Positions 21,679-34,700 of a stretch of 64,000 bases of DNA are shown here, one piece after another. The notes below the pieces were generated by a model that saw only the letters and a list, made by a program, of their open reading frames with translations, did not search any database and was not told the origin of the DNA. Positions within the stretch are counted from its first letter, which is position 1; each line of letters begins with the position of its first letter. This stretch comes from Anagrus nilaparvatae. Taxonomy: Eukaryota; Arthropoda; Insecta; Hymenoptera; Mymaridae. Location: contig JAKSXM010000107.1 of the NCBI GenBank assembly GCA_022575985.1, positions 2,976,001 through 3,040,000 of the forward strand, read 5' to 3'. The position numbers were made by a program, and so were the translations under genes.

Positions 21679-23486
21679 GGACCCCGCACAAATCTTATGG
21701 AAATCGGATCCTGGTCAAATTGACTGAAATTTCGATACGTTATTCCTTGAGTCATTCTGAGTAAATCTTCTCATGGGCACATTGCCCAAAAACGAATATT
21801 TTCGGAGTTATTGGCCCATTTCAATCTCGATTTGTCTTCGAGCCCCGTTTCGAAAACATCTTTGTACCGATAGCTCATAGTAATCTACTTGCCCACAATA
21901 GGCAACTTTTAGTTATTTCTTACGGTTATACCATAATTTGAGGTTGATAACTATAAAACTATTCACTTCTGGGTATTGTGCCCATAAAAACTCTTGTTCC
22001 GAATTACTTAAAAAATATAGCATTATAAAAAAAAGCATATTATAAAAATTAAATAACTTTATGAAAAATAACTTGTTCTGTAAGTCATTTAAAGTAAAAG
22101 TCTCTACGCTTTCAATGTTTATAAATGCATCGCTTTAGATCTATCCTTATGCTACCATAATTAAATCTTATGAACTTATGTGACGAAATATTTTTGACTG
22201 TTTTTTTTTGTTGGAAATCTCTTTTAGAATTAGAAAAACTCCAGTCTACTTTATCTACATGCAAAAGATCAAAAGCACATTTAATACAATTCAGCCATAT
22301 TATTAAAATTAATTTCCCTACAAAAAAGTATTAATTATTACCTAATGCTGTTAGCTCCATAACTTCAAAGAATTGCATTCTAAAGATTTTTAGCATTTCT
22401 AGTTTAAAACATATTGAAACTATATTTAAAAAGACCTACTTTTTTTATTATTACAGACCTTTATTAACTTATAATAGTACATTCTTAAGTGGGTCCATCT
22501 ACTTATATGGATGTGTCACATTCAAAAAATAATGCGGCTAATTTTAGAAAGAGAGAATATGATTTTTTTCCGCCTTTTTATCTTATTCTAATAGTACCTC
22601 ATAGTAGTAGTAAGAAAGAGAAAGTATCAAAAGACAAAAAGCAAATATTTTTTACATGTAATTAAAAGAGATAAAATAAGTTAAGATTTCTATGAGATAG
22701 CAAAAGACGGCAAGCCTGATCAAAATTTCTAGCAGTAGTAATTTTTCACTTATAGGTTCTTATATACCCTGTGATCTCTATAAAATGATGTGTCTATGAG
22801 TGGGTCTAAGAAATGTTTATTTTGGCAGATGCGACGGATTATAGGCCCAAGACGTGTAGCGCGCGTGATAAAAAAACTTTTTCTTAATCTGTTAGGTGAA
22901 AGAACAATGTAGTTAACTTGAAAAAACAGTAAAAAATAATAGGAACTTGTCTATTGTGGGCAACTGGACCACTTTCGGTATAAACGGGGATCAGATTGAT
23001 GTCCAGCGACCCTTAAATCATAAGCATCCGATATAAATCACGGGAAATCATAAAAAATAACCGGAAGTTAACTATTGTGGGCAATTATATTTTTTTCTGT
23101 AAAAAAATACATCATATTCGTGCTCAGCGGCCCTAAAGTGATGCATATTAGATAAGAACAACGGAAAACGACAAAAAAATAGCTAAAAGTTGCCTATTGT
23201 GGGCAGCTGGACAACTTTTGGTACAAATGGACACCATATTCGAGCTGAGTGACTCAAAAAACGTATATAGCTTTTGCGAAATCCCTTTGAACTATCGGTA
23301 CAAAGATGTTTTCGAAACGGGGCTCTAAGACAATTCTAGACTGATATGGGCCAATATCTCCAAAAATATTCGTTTTAGGGCAATGCGTCCATGAGAAGTT
23401 TTACTCAAAATGACTTAAGGAATAACATATCAAAATTTCAGTCAATTTGACCGGGATCCAATTTCCATAAGATTTGTGTGGGGTCC
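21679..23486. mobile_element. Diverged foldback element with internal tandem repeats
   Basis: GGACCCCGCACAAATCTTAT at 21679 pairs with its diverged complement ending at 23486. The arms run to about 21940 and from about 23175 and include GCCCCGTTTCGAAAACATC and its complement. Many substitutions show that it is older than the other palindromes. No protein is encoded, and the 71-codon frame at 23476-23691 straddles its edge. Confidence 0.72.
22944..23270. repeat. Three-unit tandem repeat with CTATTGTGGGCA motif
   Basis: CTATTGTGGGCAACTGGACC at about 22952 recurs, diverged, near 23075 and 23192, a spacing of about 117-128 bp. Each unit also holds a TTCGAGCTGAGTG-like segment and CGGCCCTAAA or a variant. 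The motif recurs inverted in the left arm near 21890-21907, so the units derive from the arm sequence. Confidence 0.65.
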
Positions 23487-23924
23487 GTTTTATTTCTTAA
23501 TGATACATTTATATTCTTATGAATTTAGTACATGGAATCAAAATTATATATATTTTGTTTTATTTTCCAAGATGTTACAAAACGGATTTGTACATGTGGA
23601 CTTGAATAATTTGCATGGAAAATATTATAAACATCCACTGATATATATACTTTCTAAAATACCTTTTAAAACCTACTTGCATATAAAATAACTATTGATT
23701 AATCAAGCAACAAAATATTGATTTTAAGATTGGACTCAATAGTTTTAGTTTATTTCGTGATTCAATAAAACATACACGACTTAATAACACCACACACCTA
23801 ACCTTGTTTTTAATACAAAGGACAAAAATGGTGTCCCGTCCAGGTTAGAGCCTAATGAAATAGAAAAATTATTAAATTTTAAAGGTGAAAAAAAGAAAAA
23901 CCCCTTATAATGTTTTTATGTACC

Positions 23925-25780
23925 TAATTTAAAGTCCGTTATCTCAAAAGATTCTAAAGTCCCATTTGACTCCTGCCCCTCATTCTGTTATCCCCATTTC
24001 CCTCTCGATTTCTAAATCCCGAAGTATTTTTGAATAGTAATTCGAGAGTTCCGAATCTTTTTTTGATCGATAGTTCGTTAATGGCACGGCAACGTTTTTA
24101 GCAAAGTGCGTAAAGCAAAAATAAAACGATCTTGATTTTAAGTATTTAATTTAATTTTTTTTATCTTTCATAAAAAAATATGTTTTTACTTTAAAAGTCA
24201 TTGGAGTTAAAAAAAAAATTTAGCAGAATGTTAAAAAATTTACCAGTTCAATTTTTCTGTTCCATTTCATGTGTAGTTTAAAATATTTCGAATTAAAACT
24301 TATCCTTGAAATATGAAATATTGATTTCAGTAGCTGTGACAAATTAGAATCGATGAGTTCATGACAACTGCATTGATTTTTCTGAAATAATAAATATTGG
24401 AAAAATGTATTATTTTAATTTATTAAAAAAATCTTATCACTTAAACATTAAATATAAAATAATAAAAAATACAACAATCTGATATAATATAAGTTTTATA
24501 GAATATTTTGTAATATAAATTTATAAATATTTGTTAATATAAATTTTGGTAAAAGGTTTTTTATTTTATTGGCAAATATTAAGCTAATTTTTTTGATAAT
24601 ATTATAATAGTCTGCACAAAATGCGTGGTGCCTCTCCCTATATAGAGATGTTCCATGTAACGAAATGGATTTGTATAATTTAAAGTCCGCAATCTCAAAA
24701 TATCCTTAAGTCTCGATTTGACCCCTCCCTCTCTTTCTTTTATCCCCATTTTCCCCTCAATTGCGCTCTCTATAAACTGGTAAAAACTGCATATTACAAA
24801 AATTAGTGATATAATATGAGACCAAAGACAAAAGTGTCTTTGTATGAGACCTACACATTGGAAACCGTAAATTCGATTTTGGGACCCAGAATAGTACTGG
24901 CTTAGGGACTAAGGCGATTTTAAAAAGTATTTTCTGAAAAATGTTTTCAAAATTCGAGAGGTCCGAATCTTTTTTTGATCGATAGTTCATTAATGGCACG
25001 GTCTCATATTTTGTTGGTTTCCGGACTTGGTATAACGGTTCTAAAAATAACCTCGTTGGAATTTTTTGATTCAGGGTACCTGGAGTGGAGATATCCTGGT
25101 GACCGCAAAATACAAGCCTTCAAATTGCCGGGCCATATTTACAAGACGGAACATTAAAAAATTATAACAATACAAAAAACATATAATTTAAGACTTGTAT
25201 TTTCATTTAAAAAAAAAAAATTGAAAATATCTATTAAAATAAAAAAGTTATTCAAAAATTAAAAGTGCGTTTTTTTTAAATAAAAAATCAGAATCGCGCC
25301 TTAATGGCACGGTCTCATATTTTTAACAATGTTTTTAGCAAAGTGCGCAAAGCAAAAATAAAACGATATTGATTTTGAGTATTTAATTTAATTTTTTTTT
25401 ATCTTTCAATAAAAAAATATGTTTTTACTTTGAAAGTCATTGGATTTGATAAAAAATGTTTAAAAATTTACCAGTTCAATTTTTCTGTTATATTTGATGC
25501 TTAGTTTAAAATATTTGGAAATGTAAAAGAAAAACTTATCCTTGAAATATGAAATATTGATTTCAGTAGTTGTGACAAATTAGAATCGATGAATTCATGA
25601 CAACAGCATTGATTTTTCTGAAATTATAAATAATGGAAAAATGTATTATTTTAATTTATTTAAAAAATCTTTTAACTTTAAAATTAAAAATAAAATAATA
25701 AAAAATACAACAATTTGAATTAATATAAATTTTGGTAAAAGATTTTTAATTTTTTTTGCAAATATTAGGCTAATTTTGAG
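23925..25780. repeat. Segmental tandem duplication, two ~0.7-1.1-kb diverged units
   Basis: AATTTAAAGTCCG followed by a C/T-rich CCCC-rich stretch begins both units (about 23928 and 24677). TTTTTTTGATCGATAGTTC then TTAATGGCACGG occurs at 24060 and 24970. GTTTTTAGCAAAGTGCG and the following ~400 bp occur at 24090-24600 and 25330-25770. The copies differ by scattered substitutions and indels. There is no coding frame of quality. Confidence 0.7.
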
Positions 25781-26624
25781 ACTCCCAGATGCTTAAAAAC
25801 AGGTTTCAAAGATAATCACTTTATATATACGTATTGGTAGACGTTACTGGTAAGATCTTTAAATTATTACGGTATGAAGATTCAATGATTTCCCTAAAAA
25901 ATCTCAAAACAATTTATTTTTAATTTGGACGTAATATCTCATTGTTTTCATTGAAGTATAAAATGACAACCGTCAACAAAAAAGTCTTTTTTAATTTCAT
26001 TATTTTTTTATAATTTATAAGATAAATTGAATTTGTTGACCACTTTTCACCCAATATGAATATTTTGTCATTGTTTGAGGAACCATTCTATACCATAAAT
26101 AACTTGGCAGCGTTTTTTAAAATGTGATGATTTTCACGTGAAATATTAAATTAGTTGATTCGGTTAAATAGTTAATTCACATTTATTTGAATTAGAAAAG
26201 CGCATTTAATTTATTTAAATTATTTTACTTATCAAAATTTCCATGATAAAATACGCTGATACATTATCGGCGCTGCAGTTTTTCAAGTTATGTAACAAAT
26301 TGTTCATAACGAATGATATTTTTTTCTTTTAAACTACAATAAAATAAATAAACTAAATTACTTTTTTGTTGATAATTTTCATTTTAAACTCCAGTGAAAA
26401 AAATTTAAGTCTGCATAAAACAAAACAAAAAATTGTATTTTTTTATATTTGTAACAAAAATTTTGAGATGATAAGTAATAACTTAAAATTTGCATGCTTG
26501 AGTGCAAAAAAAGATAATTTTGAATATTACAACAATTTAAATTTTGAGAAACTAAAATTTTAAAAAATTATTAGACACACACAATCCAAGCAGATGGTGA
26601 AAATGAGACAAAATGAAGTGACAC
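25781..26624. other. Non-coding AT-rich interval
   Basis: No gene, RNA or clear element ends. Open frames here are A/T-run artefacts. Confidence 0.5.
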
Positions 26625-26985
26625 TGAATTTCTTTAAACTATAACTCTCGATTATTTATAAAACAGGTATTATACAAAAAAAAAATTAAAAATTGTAGTT
26701 TTTGTTTTTTGACGAAAAAAATTTTGAGACGATAATTTTGACAAATTTAGGTATCAGATACGAAATATCGATGATTCACTAAAACTAATACTTCCATAGA
26801 AAAAAATTAATATTACGTCCAAATTAAAAAAAAAAGTACCTGCAGATATTTTTGACAAAAATTTTGAAAAAAATGCAGGTCCTAATACCACAATAAAACC
26901 GGTTTTATAGCTTCTAAAGGTCTCTGAGGAACCAAAAAGAAAATTTTTAATACAATAATGGTTCCTCTAGAGTCAAGAAATTATA
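26625..26985 (+). mobile_element. Helentron-like element, copy B (old, short)
   Basis: Carries the same satellite-type units (GATATCGATGATTCACTAAA, TATTACGTCCAAATT) and the same right end (ACCGGTTTTATAGCTTC, then GGTCTCTGAGGAACC and GGTTCCTC). The terminal hairpin is eroded. Clearly related to copies A, C and D. Confidence 0.6.
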
Positions 26986-27708
26986 ATAGTTTTTTTAATG
27001 CTTTTACTTAAATAAAATAAAACAAATTGAAATTATTTTTAAATTGAGCTTACCTATAAGCTTTTGTATACTTTTTTGGAATTTTATATGTTTTTTAAAC
27101 TATTTTCTTTTTGAATACTTGGATTTTAAATCAAAATAAAAAAAACCTCCAGCACGTTCAATTGTCAGTTTAATATTAAATTTTTTAGTGGAAACGTTTT
27201 GTGCGTGTTGTTAATGTTGATGGCTTTTAAAAGTCGATGTTTACCATGGCAATACTGAGTCAGACAAGTACGAAACTTAAATTATTATTTTTAACATTAT
27301 TAATAATTTTATTAAATATTTGTGGTATTTTAAATACAGTACAGACATTTAAAAGTTTAGACTTGAACACAAGCAAAATTAGATCGATAAAATTACATAA
27401 GACCCATGACTAATTTGCTAGTACTTGGCCTGCAGACTTATTATCATACCAACATTAATAACTTATTTAAAACTTGCACTGTTTTCTGATATTCTAATCA
27501 TTTAACGTTTATCCCATTTCAATTTATATTAGTTATGCTCAATGACATGTATATTTACTTTTTTGTTATTGACAAATAAAGTTCTTACATATCCATCTTT
27601 CTATCTATCTTATTATTATAGAATTTATTTGTCTAATAGACAAAATACAGTACACTCTTGTTTTATAAAATTAATTAATTAATTTAAATAATATATAAAT
27701 AGTATAAA
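26986..27708. other. Non-coding AT-rich interval
   Basis: Nothing recognised. It ends in TTAATTAATTAATTTAAATA just left of the next TIR element. Confidence 0.45.
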
Positions 27709-28643
27709 TGGGTGCTTTTCACAGGAACGATATACATAGTGTCCCCTTCACTTATATCCTAAACGAAAGCTCTTTTGCACTTTTTTTTCTTTTAATAAGT
27801 TGATAAATAATATTTTTTTAAAGTCACTCTATGCATTATTGGTAAGTTAACGAAAAAATTTTCTGGAGCATATGTGTTCAAAATGTCGCCACCGTCCGCA
27901 GTCCTTTTGCTTAAGTTTAAACTTTGAGTATTAACAAACGGCTTAAAATTTGAACTTAAATTTTTCTGTAGGACGCATATGACGTATTTAGGTCCCAAAA
28001 ACTCATTTTTTTAAACGAAACAAATTTTCATGCAATCCTCTTAGCTTATCGTCACATATATTAGTCTGTCCCTCGATTTTAGCTTTTTTTAAGCTTCCCA
28101 CCTTTTACGGAAGTGCACTCTATATTTATGCACTTGAAAGCACTGCTGTATTTTTTTTCTTACTTAACCACTCATATATAAAGCGTAGAAAACTTAAAAT
28201 TTTAAATATTAAAGCTTTAACTATGAAAATTAAAACTATTAAATTTTTAAAACGCATTTACAAAAAAAAAAATGTCGCCACCGTCCATGTCGTTTTCTTC
28301 AAGTGTATGCCATATAATACTTAATATGTCTTGTTCAGTTATCGGTTTTGATGAAAAAATACGGTACCCCAAAATTGAGAAAATTTGATGACTTCAATAC
28401 GGAGTTATTTCAATAATGTACTCAAAATGTCGCCATTGCCCATGTCGCCACCATCCGCATAAATAAAAAAATCCTATAAGAATAACACGTAGAATTTATT
28501 TTTACATGTGTAGCAGTACCATTGAAAATTTTAGGTTTTTGGACCTTGATAAACATAAAAATACAAAAAAATTAAAAAAAAAAAGATAATTAGTGTTGTG
28601 CCGTAAACAATAAAAAAATATACAGTTCCTGTGAAAACCACCA
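27709..28643. mobile_element. TIR element TGGGTGCTTTTCACAGG, unit 1 of a tandem pair
   Basis: Starts TGGGTGCTTTTCACAGGAAC at 27709 and ends GTTCCTGTGAAAACCACCA at 28643. Internally it carries ATGTCGCCACCGTCC-type motifs at about 27882, 28271 and 28441. No protein is encoded. The outer flanks of the pair (left of 27710 and right of 29732) both read ATAAAT, a possible 6-bp target duplication of the composite. Confidence 0.68.
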
Positions 28644-28652
28644 AAATATATA

Positions 28653-29733
28653 TGGATGCTTTTCACAGGAATAGTTATAGGGTACCTCCCACTAATATCC
28701 AAAACGAAAGCTCTTTTGCACTTTTTTTTCTTTTAAAAAGTTAATAAATAATATTTTTTCAAAGTCCAAATCAACTGCGCATATATTGGTGAGTTAACGA
28801 AAAAAATTTTTGAGCCTATGTGTTCAAAATGTCAAAAACGTCCGCTGTCCTTTTGCTTAACTATAAACTTTGAGAGTTAACATACAGTTTAAAATTTGAA
28901 TTTAAATTTTTCTGTAAGGTGCATATGACGTATTTAGGTCCAGAAAATTCATTTTTTTCAACCAAACAAATTTTTATTTAGCCCTCTTAGCGTATCGTCG
29001 TATTCAGGTCTATCCCTCGGTTTTAGATATTTTTAAGCTTCTCAACATTTTCATAGTGTGCAGTCTATATTTATGCACTTGAAAGCTCTGGCGTATTTTT
29101 TTCCTACTTAAATGCTTATATATGAACCATGAAAAGCTTAAAATTTTGAAAATAAAAGGTTTATCAAAGAAAATTTTTAATTTTAAATTTTTAAAATGCT
29201 CATACAAAATAAAAATGTCAAAAACTTCCAGGTCGTTTTCTCAAAGTTTATGCAATATTTTACTTACTGCATTTTGTTCAGTAACATGCTTTGATGAAAA
29301 AATAAGGCACCCAAATTATGAGAAAATTTTGTGTATTCAATCAAGAGCTATTTAAATATTAGTCTCAAAATGGTGAATGCGATGTCAGTTTAACATCTTA
29401 AAGTCAGATGCAGCCGCATATTAATTAATTAATTAATTAATGATTATCGCCCACGCATAGGCTTGCTCCTCTGTGGGGTACATAATACTATGTACTATAA
29501 CTAAAATACGATAATTAAAAAAAAAAAAAAAAAAATGTCAAAAACGTCCGCATAAATAAAAAATCCCATAAGAATAACATAGGTTTTTAGCTGTACCGAT
29601 AAAAAATTTAGGTATTTGGGTACATAAATTGGACCTTGAAAAACATAAAACTACAAAAAAATTTGAAAAAACAGATAACAAGTGTTTTGCTATAAACAAG
29701 AAAAAAATATAAAGTTCCCGTGAAAAGCACCCA
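28653..29733. mobile_element. TIR element TGGGTGCTTTTCACAGG, unit 2 of a tandem pair
   Basis: Starts TGGATGCTTTTCACAGGAAT at 28653 and ends GTTCCCGTGAAAAGCACCCA at 29733. It is colinear with unit 1 in the same orientation, 9 bp after it. At each place where unit 1 has GTCGCCACC this unit has GTCAAAAAC. It also holds an extra segment around 29390-29530 with a TTAATTAATTAATTAATTAA run and a poly-A. Confidence 0.68.
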
Positions 29734-29929
29734 TAAATAAATAAAATAAATTTTTTAATGTTATTAAAATCAATAGTCAACATCAGTAAATATATTTTTA
29801 GTAAATAAAGTACAGTAAATGATTAATATAGTTGACTTTTTTGCCCATTATTTTTTAAAATAGATATTATTGAGAATCTTTCGACCAAGAGGGCAAATAA
29901 ATGAAAAAAAGATACAAGTTTTCTTTTAT

Positions 29930-30110
29930 ATGTTACGTTTCGCGTGTCTTCCACACGACAATATCTGCAATAATAGGTGAAATGGCAGAGTCCATCGGAG
30001 TTCCAATGATCTGTCTAAATACTTTGTTGTCATAAGTAAAATACAGATTATCAAAAATGAAACCGATGATAAAAACTAATAAGTGATATGGTAAATTTGA
30101 CTTGCAGTGG
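29930..30110 (-). pseudogene. Penelope-like RT fragment
   Basis: Minus-strand translation gives DNLYFTYDNKVFRQIIGTPM, then SAISPIIADIV. This is the RT motif B region of a Penelope-like element, diverged in the GSP triplet. The frame stops right after, at GAAACGTAA. The join lies in a CGTGT-GGAAG-ACACG stem-loop followed by CGAAACGT, resembling the hammerhead-like stem II of this family. Only about 45-50 codons survive. Confidence 0.75.
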
Positions 30111-30120
30111 ATATTATTAA

Positions 30121-30315
30121 ATCTTCTGTTTAGAAAATGTAAATTCTGTCTATAAATTTAAATGCAATATTTGTAATGCATCCTATTCAGGTGAATCTAA
30201 AAGGGCTTTACATTATAGAATAGGAGAACATCAAACTGATAAAGACAATAAAACTAATAAAGTAATTCCTAATCATTGTATAAATGGCCACGACTTTGAC
30301 TTAATAAAAATGTAA
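30121..30315 (+). pseudogene. Penelope-like GIY-YIG endonuclease fragment, opposite orientation
   Basis: Plus-strand translation includes VYKFKCNICNASYSGESKRA, then RIGEHQ and a terminal stop. This is the GIY-YIG nuclease domain, with SYSG in place of the usual YIG. It reads away from the RT fragment at 29930-30110, so the relic is inverted internally. It abuts the foldback at 30332. Confidence 0.75.
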
Positions 30316-31324
30316 TTATTAAATATTATCAAACTAATAATGAAAGAGCATGAATCGAGATTTTTGCATTCGTCTAAGAAAAGCGATTCTGCTAAAAAAG
30401 CGATTCAACGGAATATACTATATTATGTCAAGGGGTAATTTTTACCCCATTTTTGACCTAATATAGAAATTAAGTGAAAAATGTTTTTTTTTTTCACTTT
30501 TTAATAATGCATTTTTATTATATGGGCCACTAAATTCGAATTTGATGTCAAAAATCACATTCAAAATGTTCTAAGGGGTGAATTTGCCTTTTTTTCACCC
30601 AAGATATCCCCAAAACAAACATTAACCATTGGGATACTTTTTTTTGAAAACCAGAGTAACTTGAAGTAACTAGTTAGATTTTTTTGAGTGCTGATCTCAA
30701 AAATGATGTCACAACTGCTACTGAAGGTGTTGCAGTCTCAATAAACACCCTTATTTTAACCCCTTAAACACTAATTTTTCGAAAATAACGTTTTTTCTGT
30801 TTTAAATGGGTCTAGTTGTTTTTTTTTGGACACTGATCACAAATATGATGCCAAAGAGCGTTGCAGCGTGAATAACTATCCTTATTTTTACCCTTTTTAC
30901 GCCTCAGACAATCATATTTCGAAAAGAACATTTTTTTTTTTTAAAGGGTCTTGTAGGTTTTTTTGGGCGCTGATCTCAAATATGATGCCAAAGATGCTAT
31001 TTGGGGTGTTTAAGCCTGAATTAACATCCTCATATTTACCCCTATTACCCTTACATAATTGTTTGCCCTAAAAAACATTTGTTTCTATTTAAAGGCATTT
31101 ACGACGCTGAACTCAGCTAGATATTATGTTTAATAAATTAGCATACAATAACAAAAGCACACCCTAATTCATACACCTACATAATCTAAGGAAATGGTCT
31201 ATAAAAAAAACGGCACGTCAAGCCTTATACCCACAAAACCCAAGGAAGTGGTTTATAATAAAAAAACTACATCTCAAGCCTTACACCCAAAAAACCTAAG
31301 GAAGTAATCTAAAATGAAAAAACT

Positions 31325-31569
31325 TGTTAAAGTATGATTTTAGTATAAAATGTATTAGTATGAGTGAGAAGAGCTCGCGCTCTTTCTTTTCTCCCCTTTT
31401 CTCTTTTATAGGTAGTCGCCCTCGATACGTCAAATACACCACACGTAAGCACGCCGGTATTATGTAAAATATAATTGACTTAATTTTATAATTAATAAAC
31501 TCCATTAATTTTCTTTATTATATTTCACTGTGTATTTATTTTATCATCCTGCTAATTATAAACTTATTA
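31325..31569 (+). repeat. 5' LTR of the copia element
   Basis: 245 bp from TGTTAAAGTATG to AAACTTATTA. The unit contains GAGCTCGCGCTC and a pyrimidine-rich run, with GTAAAATATAATTGAC further in. It provides promoter and polyadenylation functions in this class. It differs from the 3' LTR at two bases (AATACACC/AATAGACC and CTGTGTAT/CTGTTTAT). Confidence 0.93.
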
Positions 31570-31583
31570 GGTTATGTGCCCAT
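31570..31583 (+). promoter_or_regulatory. Primer-binding site for a half tRNA-iMet
   Basis: GGTTATGTGCCCAT begins directly after the LTR. It matches, with one mismatch in the core, the complement of the anticodon-arm end of initiator methionine tRNA. Drosophila copia is known to prime from the 5' half of tRNA-iMet cut in the anticodon loop. Confidence 0.8.
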
Positions 31584-31785
31584 GTTTTTTATGTGAATAA
31601 AAAAGTTTTTTTTGGAGTTGTGAATTTTTCGTTGTATATCCGGTGCGTGCAAGGTACAAGTGTGTGCGTAGTATATAAAAACGAGTAAGCCACGTGTTTG
31701 TAGAAAAGTGTTTCACTAGTTCTTATAAATTTTGGCAGCTTTATTTTTTCTTTAATTGTGTTTTTTGCTGTGAATCAAAAGAAAA

Positions 31786-34700
31786 ATGTCGTCAGAGCAA
31801 AGTTTGAATCATCACGTGTCAAAATTTGATGGTTCAAATGTGCAATTATGGAAGTTTCAGGTTAAAAATTTATTAATTGCAAATGATTTGCTTGACATTG
31901 TTGATGGCACGACAAAAATTCCGGATATTAAAGAAGTGACTGAATATAAGAAATTTATTAAGGACGATGCACGTGCGAAAGTGATATTAACGGGGGCGAT
32001 GTTAGACAAGCAGGCCGCGAAATTTGTCGCGTGTGAATCTGCAAATGCTATATGGACAAAATTTGCGTCGTTATTTGAACAAAAATCGGAAAGCAGTAAA
32101 CTTTCGTTATTGCAAAAATTTCAATGTTTGACAATGTTGCAGACAGAATCCGTGGGTGATTATGTTACGAGAGTGCAAAATATAGCGAGGAGTCTTGCGG
32201 ACATTGGGGAAAAGGTCTCAGATCCCATGATAATGGCAAAAATCCTTGGCGGTTTACCTAGAAAATTTGACAGTCTCGTAGTTGCATGGGATTCAGTTGC
32301 ATCGGAAAATCAAACAATGGACGCATTGGAAGAAAGGCTGATTCGAGAAGAAAGTCGTTTGGCGCAAAAAGAAGAGGAAGTGACGGCGCTGTATTCGTTG
32401 ACAGGAAAAGGCGCGAATAAAAAACGTCATAATCAAAGCAATAAAGAGAACGCAAATCCCAAGAAAAAGTCGTCAATCAATTGTTTCAGATGTAAAGAAA
32501 TCGGACATATTGCGAAAGAATGCGAGCAGTCAAGGAGAGGGAAAAAGGTAGAAGAAGAAAATGTCGCGTTGATAGTGTTAAGTGCTATTAAGAGTGTTGG
32601 TGACGGTGCGCACGGTGGACCCTCAAAAGGGGAGTGGATTATAGATAGTGGGGCATCGCGACACATAACATCTCAACGACATTTTTTCTCCGATCTCGCA
32701 CCGTTGGCAACAAACGGGTATGTAGTTCTTGGTGATAAAACACAGTGCAATATAGAAGGAGTGGGGACTGTTAAAATTTTAAGAAAAGTAGGGAGTGACT
32801 GGTTTCCCGGTGTGTTAAAAAATGTGCTTTATGTACCTAGTTTATTTAAAAATTTATTCTCGGTGGGGGCATGTACCTCAGAAAATAAGAACATTGAAAT
32901 TGTATTTAGTGGAAATCAAGTTTGTATATATAAAAATAATAATGTAGTGATAACAGGTGCAAAACAAAGCAATGACATTTATACTGTTAACATAAAAGCG
33001 TGTTGGGACAGTAAAAAAGACATTGAATTAAATTTAGCAGTTTCCAGCTCAAAGTTATGGCACGAAAGGTTGGGTCACATAAACATGCAGACAATCAGTA
33101 ATCAAGTGAAGGCCGGAAAAATTGAAGGTATCAAACTAGATGGTAGTACTCAATTTGATTGTAAAGCATGTAAAATCGGTAAGGCACATAGATTACCATT
33201 TAAACCAATATATAATGAAAAATTGCATTTCGGAGTGGGAGAATTTTTCCATTCTGATATTTGCGGGCCTTTGTAAGTGACGTCACTGGGTGGCGCACGT
33301 TATTTTGTGACTTTTATTGATGAAGCCTCAAACTATGTTAATATAGAGTTTATGAAATATAAATCTGATATTTATGAAATTTTTCAGAAATTCGAAAGGC
33401 GAATCGCAAATAAGTTTGGCAAACCGATGAAAGTTCTAAGATCTGACAGGGGCACTGAATACAGGGCTGGCGTTATGCAGGAATACATGGCCAAGCATGG
33501 AATTGAACATCAAGTAACAGGGGGCTATGCACCAGAACAAAACGGCAAGGCGGAACGTCAGAACCGGACAATTATGGAAAAGGTCCGTACCATGCTCCAT
33601 GCCAGATCAGTGGACAAATTCTTATGGGCTGAGGCGGTGAACACTGCTGTGTATATTCTCAACAGAGTCACGGGACCAGCAGAGTCAGTAGCAACAGCAT
33701 ATGAGTTATGGATGGGTCGCAAACCTACGGTGTCTCATATCAGGGTGTTTGGGACTGAAGCAGCTGTACACATTCCAAGTATCAAACGGAAAAAATTAGA
33801 TGGTAAAGCAGTAGAGGGTATTCTTGTAGGTTATCAAGGAGATTTGGCGAACTACAGGGTTTATGTTCCTGAAATTAGGGAAGTAGTTGAATCTCATGAC
33901 GTACTATTTCATAGGTTCCTTGAACGAGATGGAGGGGATCAAGCTGACAACCAAGCCTGGATAAGGATTGATGTTCCATCTGAGGAAAAAGAAGTAGGTC
34001 AATCTGGTAACGAAGCTGCTGGTCAAATAGTTGGTACTGGTGCTGCAGGTGTAAGAGCTGTTGGTGACCATGAAACTCAGGATAATGAAGTTCAAGATGC
34101 TGAAGATGCTGAAGATGCTCAAGAAGATATTCAGCAGGAGGGTGAGAAAAATCAGGAGCTCTTAGAGGAACTTAGTTCAATCTGTGATGAGCTGAATGAC
34201 ACAAATGCAGAGGAACTTGTAGAGGAGTTCATGGATGCTCTGCAGTCACCAGACGTTAGGAGAAGTACTAGAGAGAGAAAACCACCCAATTGGCATAAGG
34301 ACTTTGTGATGCCCAAGGACTGAGAAAGAGATTTAGAGGTTAGTTTTGGCTCAGTTAAATTAAATGAACCTAAATCATTTCAGGAAGCAACTAGAGGTTC
34401 AAATCTTGAGAGATGGAAAGGTCCCATAGATGAGGAGTTAGAAGCACACGAGGTCAACAAGACGTGGGAACTGGTTCCTCGACCACCAAACAAACCTGTT
34501 ATAGACTCGAAGTGGATTTTCAAAATTCAGAGTGATAAAAATGGTCAACAAAATCGTCACAAGGCCAGACTATGTGCTAGAGGCTGTTTTCAAGAGTATG
34601 GTATTGATTATTATGAAACTTTTTCACCTGTTGTTAGGTATGACACAATCAGTTTTGGCGCTGGTGGCATGTAACGATTTGGAGATGATACAATTTGATA

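Noticed and set aside
31296..31505. Frames across the LTRs (also 36043-36276)
   Set aside because: The same sequence appears in both LTRs on the minus strand; not a gene.
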